Shown here: positions 8,764 to 18,825 of the stretch, one piece after another | Position numbering within the stretch: position 1 is the first letter of the stretch | Layout: each line of letters opens with the position of its first letter | Assembly: GCF_030014915.1 (NCBI RefSeq) | Contig: NZ_JAGIXS010000002.1 | Location: forward strand, 1-64,000 | Origin: Pelomonas sp. V22 | GTDB lineage: Bacteria > Pseudomonadota > Gammaproteobacteria > Burkholderiales > Burkholderiaceae_C | Direction: 5' to 3' | Length of the DNA stretch: 64,000 nt | The notes under the pieces: model-generated | Seen by the model: the letters and a program-made list of their open reading frames with translations, nothing else | Told to the model about the DNA's origin: nothing | Databases searched by the model: none | Translations under genes and position numbers: made by a program

Positions 8764-10111
8764 ACTGCTTCATCAGTGGCAGCAGCACGCGCACGGCCAG
8801 GCCACCGAGGCGGCGCGAGCGCTCCAGTTCGAGGGCCGCGCCATGGCGATCCGCAATCGCCTTGACGATGGCGAGGCCGAGGCCAGCGCCCTGCGCGCGC
8901 AGCTGGCCTTTGCCGCGGTAGAAACGGTCGAAGACGCGCTCGCGGTCGGCATCGGCGATGCCAGGGCCGCTGTCTTCCACCAGCAGCAGCGCCTGGTCGG
9001 GGCCCGCTTGTGAAAGGCTCAGGTCGACACGGCCGCCAGCCGGCGTGTACTTGATCGCGTTGTCCAGCAGGTTGCGCAGCAGGATGCGCAGCGCCTCGGG
9101 CTGCCCCGGCACGCTGAGCGCCTGGCTGTGCTCGAGGCCCAAGTCCACGCCCTTGGCGTTCGCGGCATCGCTGGCCTCGACCACGGCCTCACGGGCCAGC
9201 GCCTCAAGATCCACCGCCTGCATGGGCAGCGGATCGCGCCCCTCGGCGCGGGCCAGCAGCAGCAACTGCTCGATCAGGTGGCCGGCGCGATCGATGCCGG
9301 CCGCGAGCCGCTGCGTGGCCTGCGCCCGGTCCTCCTCAGCGCCGGCGCGCTGCAGCGACTCCAGCTGCAGCTTCAGCGCCGCCAGTGGCGAGCGCAGCTC
9401 ATGGGCAGCGTCGGCCACGAAATGCTGCTGCGCCTCGAAGGCCGAGCGCACCCGCAGCAAGAGCGAATTCATTTCGCGCACCAGGGGCTGCACCTCGCTC
9501 GGCAGCTCATGCTCGGGCACCGGCGTCAGGTCGTCCGGCCGGCGCTGCGCCAGTTGCTCGCGCACGCGCTGCACCGAGCGCAGCGAGGCCCTGACCACCC
9601 ACCATACAGCCAGGGCCAGCAGCGGCAGCATCAGCGCCACCGGTGCTACGGTGCGAAACGCCAGCTGCCGGGCCATGCGGCTGCGCACCGACAGGTCCTG
9701 GGCGATCTGCACCACCTGGTAGCGGGTCTGCATCGAGAACACGCGGAAGCGCTTGCCGTGTGAATCCACATCCGAGAAGCCCAGCACCGCGCGCTGCGGC
9801 AGCCACTCCTCGCCAGGCGAGCGGAACAGCGGCGTGCCGGTGAGGCTCCAGACCTGCACCAGGAAGTCGAAGCTCTGGTCCTCTCCCAGCGGCACGCTGA
9901 CCGTGCCACGGCCCGAGGCCAGGTCGCCACGCAGCGAGAAGGCCATCTGCTGCATCTGGTAGTCGAAGATCTCGTCGGTCTCGGCCAGCGCATTGCGGTA
10001 AGCGCTGCCACCCTGCAACAGCGCCGCCAGCGACAGCAACGCGAACAGGATCAACACCAGGCGGTCGCGCAGCGAGCGGGGCATCAGGCCCCAGCGGATC
10101 AAGCGGCCCAT
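8759..10111 (-). CDS. Two-component sensor histidine kinase, QseC/PmrB-like
   Basis: This 450-residue kinase has two membrane segments (about 17-35 and 153-173) that enclose a periplasmic sensor loop of about 115 residues. A HAMP-like linker follows. The phosphoacceptor is His237 in the HELRSPL H-box, with later N (NLLDNAIKYTP), G1 (DSGPGI) and G2 (GAGLGLAI) boxes of the ATPase domain. The start is ten bases after the regulator stop, so the two are cotranscribed. A second Met at residue 10 is possible. The stimulus is unknown; related kinases sense cations, polymyxin or hormone-like signals, but nothing here fixes this. Confidence 0.92.
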   Translation of the reverse strand: MGRLIRWGLMPRSLRDRLVLILFALLSLAALLQGGSAYRNALAETDEIFDYQMQQMAFSLRGDLASGRGTVSVPLGEDQSFDFLVQVWSLTGTPLFRSPGEEWLPQRAVLGFSDVDSHGKRFRVFSMQTRYQVVQIAQDLSVRSRMARQLAFRTVAPVALMLPLLALAVWWVVRASLRSVQRVREQLAQRRPDDLTPVPEHELPSEVQPLVREMNSLLLRVRSAFEAQQHFVADAAHELRSPLAALKLQLESLQRAGAEEDRAQATQRLAAGIDRAGHLIEQLLLLARAEGRDPLPMQAVDLEALAREAVVEASDAANAKGVDLGLEHSQALSVPGQPEALRILLRNLLDNAIKYTPAGGRVDLSLSQAGPDQALLLVEDSGPGIADADRERVFDRFYRGKGQLRAQGAGLGLAIVKAIADRHGAALELERSRRLGGLAVRVLLPLMKQS

Positions 10112-10121
10112 CGCAGGCCCC

Positions 10122-10781
10122 TCATTCGCGCGGCACCCTGTAGCCCACGCCGCGCACGTTCTCGATCAGGCCGGCGCCCAGCTTCTTGCGGATGCCATGG
10201 ATGTAGACCTCGACCGCATTGCTGGAAATCTCTTCCTTCCAGCTGTAGAGCTTGTCTTCGAGCTGCTGGCGCGAGAGCACCAGGCCCGGCCGCGCCAGCA
10301 GCGGCTCCAGCACCGCCCATTCGCGCGAGGACAGCGTGACCGGCTTGCCCTCCAGCAGCACCTCGCGGCTGGCCGGGTTGATGCTCACGTTCTTGTGGCT
10401 GTAGATGGGCTCGGCCCGGCCCTGGGCCCGCCGCAAGAGCGCGCGGATGCGGGCCAGCAGCTCGTGCAGCTCGAAGGGCTTGAGCACGTAGTCGTCGGCG
10501 CCGGCATCCAGGCCGGCGATGCGCTGCTCCACCGCATCGCGCGCCGTGGCGATCAGCACCGGCATGGCCTGCTTGCGGGCCCGCAGCGCGCGCAGCACAC
10601 TCATGCCGTCGCGCTTGGGCAGGCCGAGGTCCAGCAGGACGAGATCGTAGGGTTCGGTCTGAAGGGCGGTGTCGGCCAGTTCGCCGTCGCGCACCCAGTC
10701 GACCGCATAGCCTTCCGCGCGCAGCAGCTCGAGCAGCTGCTCGCCGATCATCGAATCGTCCTCGACCAGAAGAATGCGCAT
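10122..10781 (-). CDS. OmpR/PhoB-family response regulator, QseB/PmrA-like
   Basis: The 219-residue protein has a receiver domain with the acidic pocket EDD (7-9), phosphoacceptor Asp51 and the conserved Lys of YVLKPFE near 101. A winged-helix DNA-binding domain of about 125-217 includes SSREWAVLEPLL and IRKKLGAGLIENVRGVGYRV. It is the first gene of a regulator-kinase-protease unit. Its promoter region carries CTTAGG-N5-CTTAAT, the direct-repeat type recognised by PmrA and QseB, so autoregulation is likely. The same box overlaps the divergent glycine-cleavage promoter. Confidence 0.93.
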   Translation of the reverse strand: MRILLVEDDSMIGEQLLELLRAEGYAVDWVRDGELADTALQTEPYDLVLLDLGLPKRDGMSVLRALRARKQAMPVLIATARDAVEQRIAGLDAGADDYVLKPFELHELLARIRALLRRAQGRAEPIYSHKNVSINPASREVLLEGKPVTLSSREWAVLEPLLARPGLVLSRQQLEDKLYSWKEEISSNAVEVYIHGIRKKLGAGLIENVRGVGYRVPRE

Positions 10782-10805
10782 GGGCTGTCAATTCTGCATG
10801 GTCGG

Positions 10806-10822
10806 CTTAGGTGGGGCTTAAT
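10806..10822. promoter_or_regulatory. PmrA/QseB-like direct-repeat box between the regulator gene and gcv
   Basis: CTTAGG (10806-10811) and CTTAAT (10817-10822) are direct repeats separated by five bases, matching the known PmrA/BasR consensus. The box is 24 bp from the regulator start and overlaps the -35 region of the gcv promoter, so it could link the two. Confidence 0.55.
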
Positions 10823-10836
10823 TCCGTGGCTACAAT
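10807..10836 (+). promoter_or_regulatory. Promoter of the gcv operon
   Basis: A good -10 element TACAAT (10831-10836) lies 18 bp after a weak -35 TTAGGT (10807-10812). Transcription would start at about 10843, exactly where the riboswitch begins, which supports the call. Confidence 0.6.
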
Positions 10837-10843
10837 GCCGCCC

Positions 10844-11055
10844 GTCAGGAGAGAGTTTCCTAGCGGAAACCGCCGAAGGCGCAGAAGCATAGGTTGATCC
10901 CACGCTTCAAACGCTCAGGCAAAAGGACTGACAAGACGCCTCCATCGGGGCGTTCCTCACTGGAGAGAGGCGGGTCTTGAATCCGTCCACTGAAGGGGCA
11001 AGTTGCTGGCGAGACGCCGGCGGCGAATCTCTCAAGTACCAAGGACAGCGAGGGC
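10844..11055 (+). promoter_or_regulatory. Tandem glycine riboswitch (two aptamers)
   Basis: Two consecutive glycine aptamers precede gcvT. Aptamer 1 (about 10844-10942) shows CAGGAGAGAG, the GCCGAAGGCGCAG core and CTCAGGCAAAAGGACTGAC. Aptamer 2 (about 10956-11055) shows CTGGAGAGAGG, CTGAAGGGGCAAG (about 10989-11002) and CTCAAGTACCAAGGACAG (11031-11048). These are the conserved J-regions of the gcvT RNA class, in the usual tandem arrangement with a short linker. In known cases glycine binding turns on the glycine-cleavage genes so excess glycine is oxidised. The downstream genes here are gcvT, gcvH and gcvP, which fits completely. Confidence 0.94.
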
Positions 11056-11105
11056 ACTTCCCCCACCCCGGCCGTAATCCGGGTGGGATTCAAGAATTGC
11101 CCTCG
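11049..11105 (+). promoter_or_regulatory. Probable expression platform of the glycine riboswitch
   Basis: CGAGGGCA (11049-11056) pairs perfectly with TGCCCTCG (11098-11105), enclosing an inner hairpin (11062-11071 with 11079-11087, one bulge). The left arm overlaps the 3' strand of the closing P1 helix of aptamer 2, so the two structures compete. No T-run follows, which favours translational control near the gcvT start at 11119. The mechanism is inferred from pairing alone. Confidence 0.5.
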
Positions 11106-11118
11106 AAAGCGCCCGCTC

Positions 11119-12237
11119 ATGTCCTCCGCCGATCTTAAGAAGACCCCGCTGCACGCCCTCCACATCGAACTCGGCGCCAAGATGGTGCCCTTCGGTGGTT
11201 ACGACATGCCCGTGCAATACCCGATGGGTGTGATGGGCGAGCACAAGCACACGCGCGCTTCAGCAGGCCTGTTCGACGTTTCCCACATGGGCCAGGTGCG
11301 CCTCGTGGGCGCTGGCGCTGCAGCCGCGCTCGAGACCATCGTGCCGGTCGACATCGTCGACCTCGGCCTGAACAAGCAGCGCTATGCACTGTTCACCAAT
11401 GATCAGGGCGGCATCCTCGACGACCTGATGGTCTGCCGCCGCGCCGACGACCTCTTCGTCGTCGTCAACGCGGGCTGCAAGGAGCAGGACATCGCCCACA
11501 TGCAGGCCAAGCTGGCCGGTCACTGCGAGGTCATCCCCATGCCCGAGCAGGCCCTGCTGGCCCTGCAAGGCCCGCAGGCCGTGACCGCCCTCTCCCGCCT
11601 GAACCCGGGCGTGGCCACCCTGACCTTCATGACCGGCGGCTCCTTCGAGCTCGACGGCATCCCCACCTTCCTGACCCGCTCCGGCTACACCGGCGAAGAC
11701 GGCTTCGAGATCTCGGTCCATCAAGACCAGGCCGTGGCCCTGGCCCGCAAGCTGCTGGCTCAGCCCGAAGTGGCGCCCATCGGCCTTGGTGCCCGCGACT
11801 CGCTGCGCCTGGAAGCCGGCCTCTGCCTCTACGGCCATGACATCGACACCACGACCAACCCGGTCGAAGCCTCGCTGACCTGGGCAATCCAGAAGGTGCG
11901 CCGCGCCGGTGGCGCCCGTGCCGGCGGCTACCCGGGCGCCGCCGTGATCGACCAGCAACTGGCCAACGGGCCGAGCCGCAAGCGCGTGGGCCTGGTCGGC
12001 AGCGAACGCATGCCGGTGCGCGAAGGCGCCAAGATCGTCACCGCCGACGGCACGGAAGTCGGCGTGGTCACCAGCGGCACGCTGGGCCCCACGGTCAACA
12101 AGCCGGTGGCCCTGGCTTATGTGAACATCGCCCACGCGGCCCTCGGCACCGAGCTGTTTGCCGTCGTCCGCGACAAGCGCACGCCGATGACGGTGTCGAG
12201 CACGCCGTTCACGCCGAATGGTTACTACCGCGGTTGA
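11119..12237 (+). CDS. gcvT: Glycine cleavage system T protein (aminomethyltransferase)
   Basis: This 372-residue protein transfers the methylene group from aminomethyl-lipoyl GcvH to tetrahydrofolate, giving 5,10-methylene-THF and ammonia. The start LKKTPLHALHIELGAKMVPFGGYDMPVQYP is typical of the N-terminal folate-binding domain, and the GCV_T barrel C-terminal domain follows after about residue 285. GYTGEDGFEI and the GLGARDSLRLEAGLCLYG block are diagnostic. I chose the ATG at 11119 over 11083 because the latter would place extra residues within the riboswitch platform and would lack the family start. The Shine-Dalgarno is weak, which fits riboswitch control of translation. First gene of gcvTHP. 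Confidence 0.97.
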   Translation: MSSADLKKTPLHALHIELGAKMVPFGGYDMPVQYPMGVMGEHKHTRASAGLFDVSHMGQVRLVGAGAAAALETIVPVDIVDLGLNKQRYALFTNDQGGILDDLMVCRRADDLFVVVNAGCKEQDIAHMQAKLAGHCEVIPMPEQALLALQGPQAVTALSRLNPGVATLTFMTGGSFELDGIPTFLTRSGYTGEDGFEISVHQDQAVALARKLLAQPEVAPIGLGARDSLRLEAGLCLYGHDIDTTTNPVEASLTWAIQKVRRAGGARAGGYPGAAVIDQQLANGPSRKRVGLVGSERMPVREGAKIVTADGTEVGVVTSGTLGPTVNKPVALAYVNIAHAALGTELFAVVRDKRTPMTVSSTPFTPNGYYRG

Positions 12238-12305
12238 ATCGCGGCTGATTCGCGGTTGAACCTGACTCTTTCTCTTTCCCTCATCCGACCAACACGGAGC
12301 ACTCC

Positions 12306-12680
12306 ATGAGCATCAAGTACACGCCCGACCACGAGTGGGTCAAGATCGAAGCCGACGGCATCGTCACCGTGGGCATCACGGTCCACGCGCAGGATGCGCT
12401 GGGTGACGTGGTCTTCGTCGACCTGCCCGCCGTCGGCGCGAGCTTTGCCGAGAAGGAAGTGGCCGGCGTGGTCGAGTCCGTGAAGGCGGCCGCCGATGTC
12501 TACATGCCGGTGGACGGCGAGATCACCGAGGTCAACGAAGGCCTGCGCGACGATCCCTCGCTGGCCAACAGCGACCCGCTGAACGCCGGCTGGTTCTTCA
12601 AGGTCAAGCTCAGCAACCCGGCTCAGCTGGACGGCCTGATGGACGCCACGGCCTACGACGAGCTGGTCAAGAACAGCTGA
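12306..12680 (+). CDS. gcvH: Glycine cleavage system H protein (lipoyl carrier)
   Basis: The 124-residue H protein shuttles the aminomethyl intermediate among the P, T and L proteins on a lipoyl arm. The lipoylation site is Lys60 in [11 protein letters not shown]. The protein has the usual family length and all the hallmark segments (YTPDHEWV at the start, [26 protein letters not shown]). GGAG lies just ahead of the ATG. It is 68 bp after gcvT, and a strong hairpin with a T-run separates it from gcvP. Confidence 0.97.
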   Translation: MSIKYTPDHEWVKIEADGIVTVGITVHAQDALGDVVFVDLPAVGASFAEKEVAGVVESVKAAADVYMPVDGEITEVNEGLRDDPSLANSDPLNAGWFFKVKLSNPAQLDGLMDATAYDELVKNS

Positions 12681-12692
12681 TCAGTTTTGCAA

Positions 12693-12717
12693 GCGGGCAC
12701 TCGGTGCCCGCTGTTTT
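12693..12717 (+). terminator. Terminator or attenuator between gcvH and gcvP
   Basis: GCGGGCAC (12693-12700), a TCG loop and GTGCCCGC (12704-12711) form a perfect 8-bp stem followed by TGTTTT. It lies 12 bp past the gcvH stop. Because gcvP lies on the same strand only 76 bp downstream, this may set a lower P-to-H ratio or force gcvP to use its own promoter. Confidence 0.75.
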
Positions 12718-12792
12718 ATCGCCCGGGGAACCGGGCCGCCCAAGATTTCGCGCCCCCGGCCACGAACCGGTTGGCGCCCAAGGATTGCCGCC

Positions 12793-15669
<2,877 letters not shown>

Positions 15670-15734
15670 GCCGGCCGGTCTGATCGGTTGAAGCGGTCGC
15701 GGAGACCGCCCGCATCGCCTAGAACCTGAGAGGG

Positions 15735-15758
15735 CCTCCACGAGGGGCCTCATGGAGG
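15735..15758 (+). promoter_or_regulatory. Hairpin masking the sdaA ribosome binding site
   Basis: CCTCCA (15735-15740) pairs with TGGAGG (15753-15758), and the inner bases can extend the stem. The right arm contains the GGAGG Shine-Dalgarno of sdaA, nine bases before its ATG. Upstream, GCGGTC/GACCGC (15693-15709) forms a second small hairpin without a T-run. Translational control is an inference from pairing. Confidence 0.4.
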
Positions 15759-15767
15759 AGATTCCGC

Positions 15768-17156
15768 ATGGCAGTCTCGGTCTTCGACCTTTTCAAGATT
15801 GGCATCGGCCCGTCGAGCTCACATACCGTGGGCCCGATGCGCGCTGCGCGCCTGTTCGGCCTGCGCCTGGATCACGAGGGCCTGTTGGCCCGCGTGGCCC
15901 GAGTGCAGGTCATCCTGTACGGCAGCCTCGGTGCTACGGGCAAGGGCCACGGCAGTGACACGGCTGTGCTGCTGGGTCTTGCTGGTCATGAGCCGGACAG
16001 CGTGGACATTGAGGCGATCCCGTCGCTGCTCGCGGCCATCCGTGCTGGCGACCTGAATGTGGTCGGCAAGCAGGCCGTCAAGTTCGACGAAGCCAAGGAC
16101 CTGGTCTTCAAGCGCCGCGAGTCCCTGCCCTTCCATGCGAATGGCATGCGCTGCCTGGCTTTCGATGCCGAGGGCAATGAAGTGGCCAACCGCATCTACT
16201 ACTCGGTCGGCGGCGGTTTCATCGTCAGCGACGAGGTAGCAGCCGACGGCTCCAAGCAGAAGGTCATCGCGCCCGATGCCACGGTACTGCCCTACCCCTT
16301 CAAGACCGGCGATGAGTTGCTGGCACTCACCAAGCAACACGGCATTTCCATCGCCGAGGTGATGCGCCGCAACGAGCGCCATTGGCGATCGGATGAGGAA
16401 ACCCGCGCTGGGCTCCTGAAGATCTGGCAGGTGATGCAGGACTGCGTGACGCGCGGCTGCAAGACGGAAGGCATCCTGCCCGGCGGCTTCAAGGTCAAGC
16501 GCCGCGCGGCGCAACTGCACCGCGACCTGACCAACAACCCCGAAGCCGCGCTGCGTGATCCGCTGCAGGTGATGGACTGGGTCAATCTGTACGCGCTGGC
16601 GGTGAACGAAGAGAACGCAGCCGGTGGCCGCGTGGTGACCGCGCCGACCAACGGAGCGGCTGGGATCGTGCCCGCCGTGCTGCATTACTACTCGCGCTTC
16701 GTCCACCATGCCAATGACGAAGGCGTGATCGACTTCCTGTTGACGGCCGCCGCCATCGGCATCCTCTACAAGGAAAACGCCTCGATCTCGGGCGCCGAAG
16801 TCGGCTGCCAGGGCGAAGTCGGCGTGGCCTGCTCGATGGCGGCGGCTGCGCTCTGCCAGGTGATGGGCGGCACGCCCGAGCAGGTCGAGAACGCCGCCGA
16901 GATCGGCATGGAACACCACCTCGGCCTGACCTGCGACCCGGTGGGCGGCCTGGTGCAGATCCCCTGCATCGAGCGCAACGCCATCGCCTCGGTCAAGGCC
17001 ATCAACGCGGCCCGCATGGCGCTGCGCGGCGACGGTACGCACTTCGTGAGCCTCGACAAGGTCATCAAGACCATGCGCGACACCGGCGCCGACATGATGA
17101 CCAAGTACAAGGAAACCGCACGCGGCGGCCTGGCGGTGAACATCGTCGAGTGCTGA
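15768..17156 (+). CDS. sdaA: L-serine ammonia-lyase, single-chain iron-sulfur type
   Basis: This 462-residue enzyme converts L-serine to pyruvate and ammonia using a [4Fe-4S] cluster. The N-terminal beta domain begins [21 protein letters not shown]. The C-terminal alpha domain holds the putative cluster ligands Cys347 (AEVGCQGE), Cys389 (GLTCDPVGG) and Cys400 (QIPCIERN). The chain ends in Cys462 (NIVEC). In the structurally known Legionella-type enzyme, a C-terminal cysteine of this kind caps the cluster as an intrinsic inhibitor, so the same tail-in-mouth control is likely here. The gene follows gcvP on the same strand, linking glycine cleavage to serine catabolism. A hairpin overlaps its ribosome binding site. 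Confidence 0.96.
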   Translation: MAVSVFDLFKIGIGPSSSHTVGPMRAARLFGLRLDHEGLLARVARVQVILYGSLGATGKGHGSDTAVLLGLAGHEPDSVDIEAIPSLLAAIRAGDLNVVGKQAVKFDEAKDLVFKRRESLPFHANGMRCLAFDAEGNEVANRIYYSVGGGFIVSDEVAADGSKQKVIAPDATVLPYPFKTGDELLALTKQHGISIAEVMRRNERHWRSDEETRAGLLKIWQVMQDCVTRGCKTEGILPGGFKVKRRAAQLHRDLTNNPEAALRDPLQVMDWVNLYALAVNEENAAGGRVVTAPTNGAAGIVPAVLHYYSRFVHHANDEGVIDFLLTAAAIGILYKENASISGAEVGCQGEVGVACSMAAAALCQVMGGTPEQVENAAEIGMEHHLGLTCDPVGGLVQIPCIERNAIASVKAINAARMALRGDGTHFVSLDKVIKTMRDTGADMMTKYKETARGGLAVNIVEC

Positions 17157-17210
17157 ATATGTATCTCATTTTGTACAAATCGGCCGATTTGCATAGAATG
17201 AGATACATAT
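17157..17210 (+). promoter_or_regulatory. 54-bp symmetric operator/promoter of the HTH-nucleotidyltransferase pair
   Basis: The sequence starts right after the sdaA stop codon. Outer arms of 14 bp (ATATGTATCTCATT at 17157-17170 and its exact complement at 17197-17210) surround a perfect 16-bp palindrome CAAATCGGCCGATTTG (17176-17191); both share one centre, and only three of 27 pairs mismatch. A -10-like TAGAAT (17194-17199) lies 17 bp after TTGTAC (17171-17176). The right arm includes the first two bases of the HTH start codon, so transcripts would begin at about 17206 with almost no leader. Autorepression by the HTH protein is inferred. Confidence 0.75.
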
Positions 17211-17691
17211 GCCCGCTCAAGCTCCACCCATCAGCGAAGCGCTGCAGCTGAAGTTGCAAGCGCTGGGTGCTCGGCTTCGCGCGCGCCGCGAGGCGCTGGG
17301 CATCAGCGCGGTGGCGGCGGCCGAGGCGGCCGGCATGTCGAGAACGACGCTGCATCGCCTGGAGAGCGGCGAACCCTCGGTCACCATGGGCGCCTACCTG
17401 GGCGCCAGCCAGGCCCTGGGCCTGCTGCTGGAACTTCGAGACCCGGAGCAGGAACGCCGACAGGCCGAGCTGGCCCAGGCGGCGCCAGAAGTCGTTCGGC
17501 TGGACCGATACCCGCAGCTCCAGCGACTGGCCTGGCAGCAACCCGGCATCACGGAATTGACCGCGCGCGAAGCGCTGGCCTTGTACGAGCGCAACTGGCG
17601 CCATGTCGACGCGGCCCATCTGGAGCCGCAGGAGCGCGAGCTGGTCAATGCGCTGGTCAAGACGGTCGGCGGAGGGCGTCCGCTTGTTTGA
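17209..17691 (+). CDS. XRE-type HTH regulator, putative antitoxin
   Basis: The 160-residue protein has an XRE/Cro-like HTH at about residues 17-75 ([42 protein letters not shown] pattern). The remaining C-terminal region is alpha-helical and unrecognised; it may contact the partner enzyme. No ribosome binding site precedes the ATG: the start codon sits in the right arm of a 54-bp inverted repeat and just downstream of a -10-like element, so the mRNA is probably leaderless. Its last eight bases overlap the downstream AbiEii-like gene, as in many toxin-antitoxin pairs. The antitoxin role is inferred from this context. Confidence 0.82.
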   Translation: MPAQAPPISEALQLKLQALGARLRARREALGISAVAAAEAAGMSRTTLHRLESGEPSVTMGAYLGASQALGLLLELRDPEQERRQAELAQAAPEVVRLDRYPQLQRLAWQQPGITELTAREALALYERNWRHVDAAHLEPQERELVNALVKTVGGGRPLV

Positions 17692-18388
17692 ACGTGAACA
17701 CCACCGTCGCATCGCGCGCGTGCTGGAGAGCCTGGATGGGCCACTGCTGGCCGCCAATGAATGCTGGTTCGGTGGCGGCACGGCGATGGCGCTGCGCTTT
17801 GGTGAGTACCGCGAATCTGTGGACATTGATCTGCTCGTTTCCAAGCGCGAGGGCTATCGCCAGCTGCGCCAGCTGCTGACCGGCCCGGAGGGCGTCAAGG
17901 CCATCAGCCGCCCAGGCGCTGAGCTGCAGCAGGTGCGCGAACTGCGTGCCGATCAGTACGGGCTGCGCACCATGCTGCGGGTCGATGGCATCGACATCAA
18001 GTTCGAGATCGTCCTGGAGGCTCGCATTGCCTTTGATCTGCCCGGCCAACCCGACGAGGTCTGCGGCATACGCTCGCTGACGCCGCTCGACCTGCTTGCG
18101 AGCAAACTGCTCGCCAATTCCGACCGCTGGCGCGACGACTCGGTACTCTGCCGCGACCTGATCGACATGGCCATGATGCAAGCGTCCAAGGCATTGCTGC
18201 AGCAAGCCATCGCCAAGGCCGAGGCGGCCTACGGGGACAGCGTCCGTGCCGACCTGCAGCGGGCCTGTGAGGTGCTGCGCGAGCGCCCGCAGCGGCTGGA
18301 GCATTGCATGACCGGCATGGGCATGAGCACGGTACCCAAGGCCTTGCTCTGGACCCATATCCGCACGCTGGCACGGCGCGCGGGCTGA
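17684..18388 (+). CDS. Nucleotidyltransferase, AbiEii/AbiGii toxin family
   Basis: The protein is 234 residues if it begins at the TTG at 17684, which overlaps the HTH gene by eight bases and has GGAGGG seven bases upstream; an ATG at 17603 lies deep inside the HTH gene and lacks domain sequence. The nucleotidyltransferase fold shows GGGTAMALR (30-38) and the metal-binding pair Asp47 and Asp49 (VDIDLL), followed by GIDIKFEIV. AbiEii enzymes transfer nucleotides and act as toxins or phage-abortive factors when not neutralised. The partner here is an XRE-type HTH rather than the classic AbiEi wing-helix protein. No neighbouring mobility genes were found. Confidence 0.83.
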   Translation: MFEREHHRRIARVLESLDGPLLAANECWFGGGTAMALRFGEYRESVDIDLLVSKREGYRQLRQLLTGPEGVKAISRPGAELQQVRELRADQYGLRTMLRVDGIDIKFEIVLEARIAFDLPGQPDEVCGIRSLTPLDLLASKLLANSDRWRDDSVLCRDLIDMAMMQASKALLQQAIAKAEAAYGDSVRADLQRACEVLRERPQRLEHCMTGMGMSTVPKALLWTHIRTLARRAG

Positions 18389-18412
18389 TACGCGGCTGCT
18401 GTTCCAAAAGCG

Positions 18413-18759
18413 ATGACCCGCAAGCGCAAGGTGCTCGGCCGGCTGCGCTGCTGCTGCTGCTGCTGCTGCTGCTTCAGCTGCCGTGGCGGCTCGGCGTTTC
18501 CAGCGAGCAGTTGCGCCCCATCGACAAGCTCGCCGAGCTGGGCGGCCCCTTGTTGCAGATAGCGGGCGAGCAGGACCAGCACACGCGCCTGGACGAGTCG
18601 CAGCGCCTGTACGCGGCGGCCGCCGAGCCCGAGTCGCTGTGGGTACTGCCGGGTGCCGCTGACCTGGACTTCCATGCTTTCGACCCTGCGGCCTACGAAG
18701 CCCGCGTCGGCGCCTTCCTCGGCTCGCACCTGAGCGCTGTCGAGAACGCCACCCCCTGA
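18413..18759 (+). pseudogene. Remnant of an alpha/beta hydrolase gene
   Basis: From about 18475 to 18759 the plus frame reads like the C-terminal third of an alpha/beta hydrolase: LRPIDKLAELGGPLLQIAGEQDQHT followed by a region ending DFHAFDPAAYEARVGAFLG, holding the acid and His of the triad. The nucleophile elbow and the rest of the core are absent. A Met at 18413 (MTRKRKVLGRLR) starts in a different frame and would look like a signal peptide only if it joined the poly-Leu stretch in the other frame. So an internal deletion plus frameshift is likely. An ORF beginning at 18304 spans the remnant but overlaps the AbiEii-like gene. Confidence 0.6.
18448..18471 (+). repeat. (CTG)8 trinucleotide repeat
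   Basis: Eight CTG units run from 18448 to 18471 and encode eight Leu in the frame of the hydrolase remnant (plus one CTT Leu). Length changes would not shift the frame, but the repeat may have served as a recombination or slippage site when the gene broke. Confidence 0.9.
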
Positions 18760-18825
18760 TCGTCGTGACTGCAGCAGTGGGCCCATCGGCCTGCTAACCT
18801 CGCCGACCTTCGCATCAGGAATGCC

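Noticed and set aside
18448-18471. The CTG tract as a phase-variation switch
   Set aside because: Units of three cannot change the frame, and the gene around it is already broken.
18304-18759. A 151-residue intact gene covering the hydrolase remnant
   Set aside because: Its start lies inside the AbiEii-like gene and the N-terminal part has no hydrolase sequence; only the C-terminal part is recognisable, so I call it a pseudogene.
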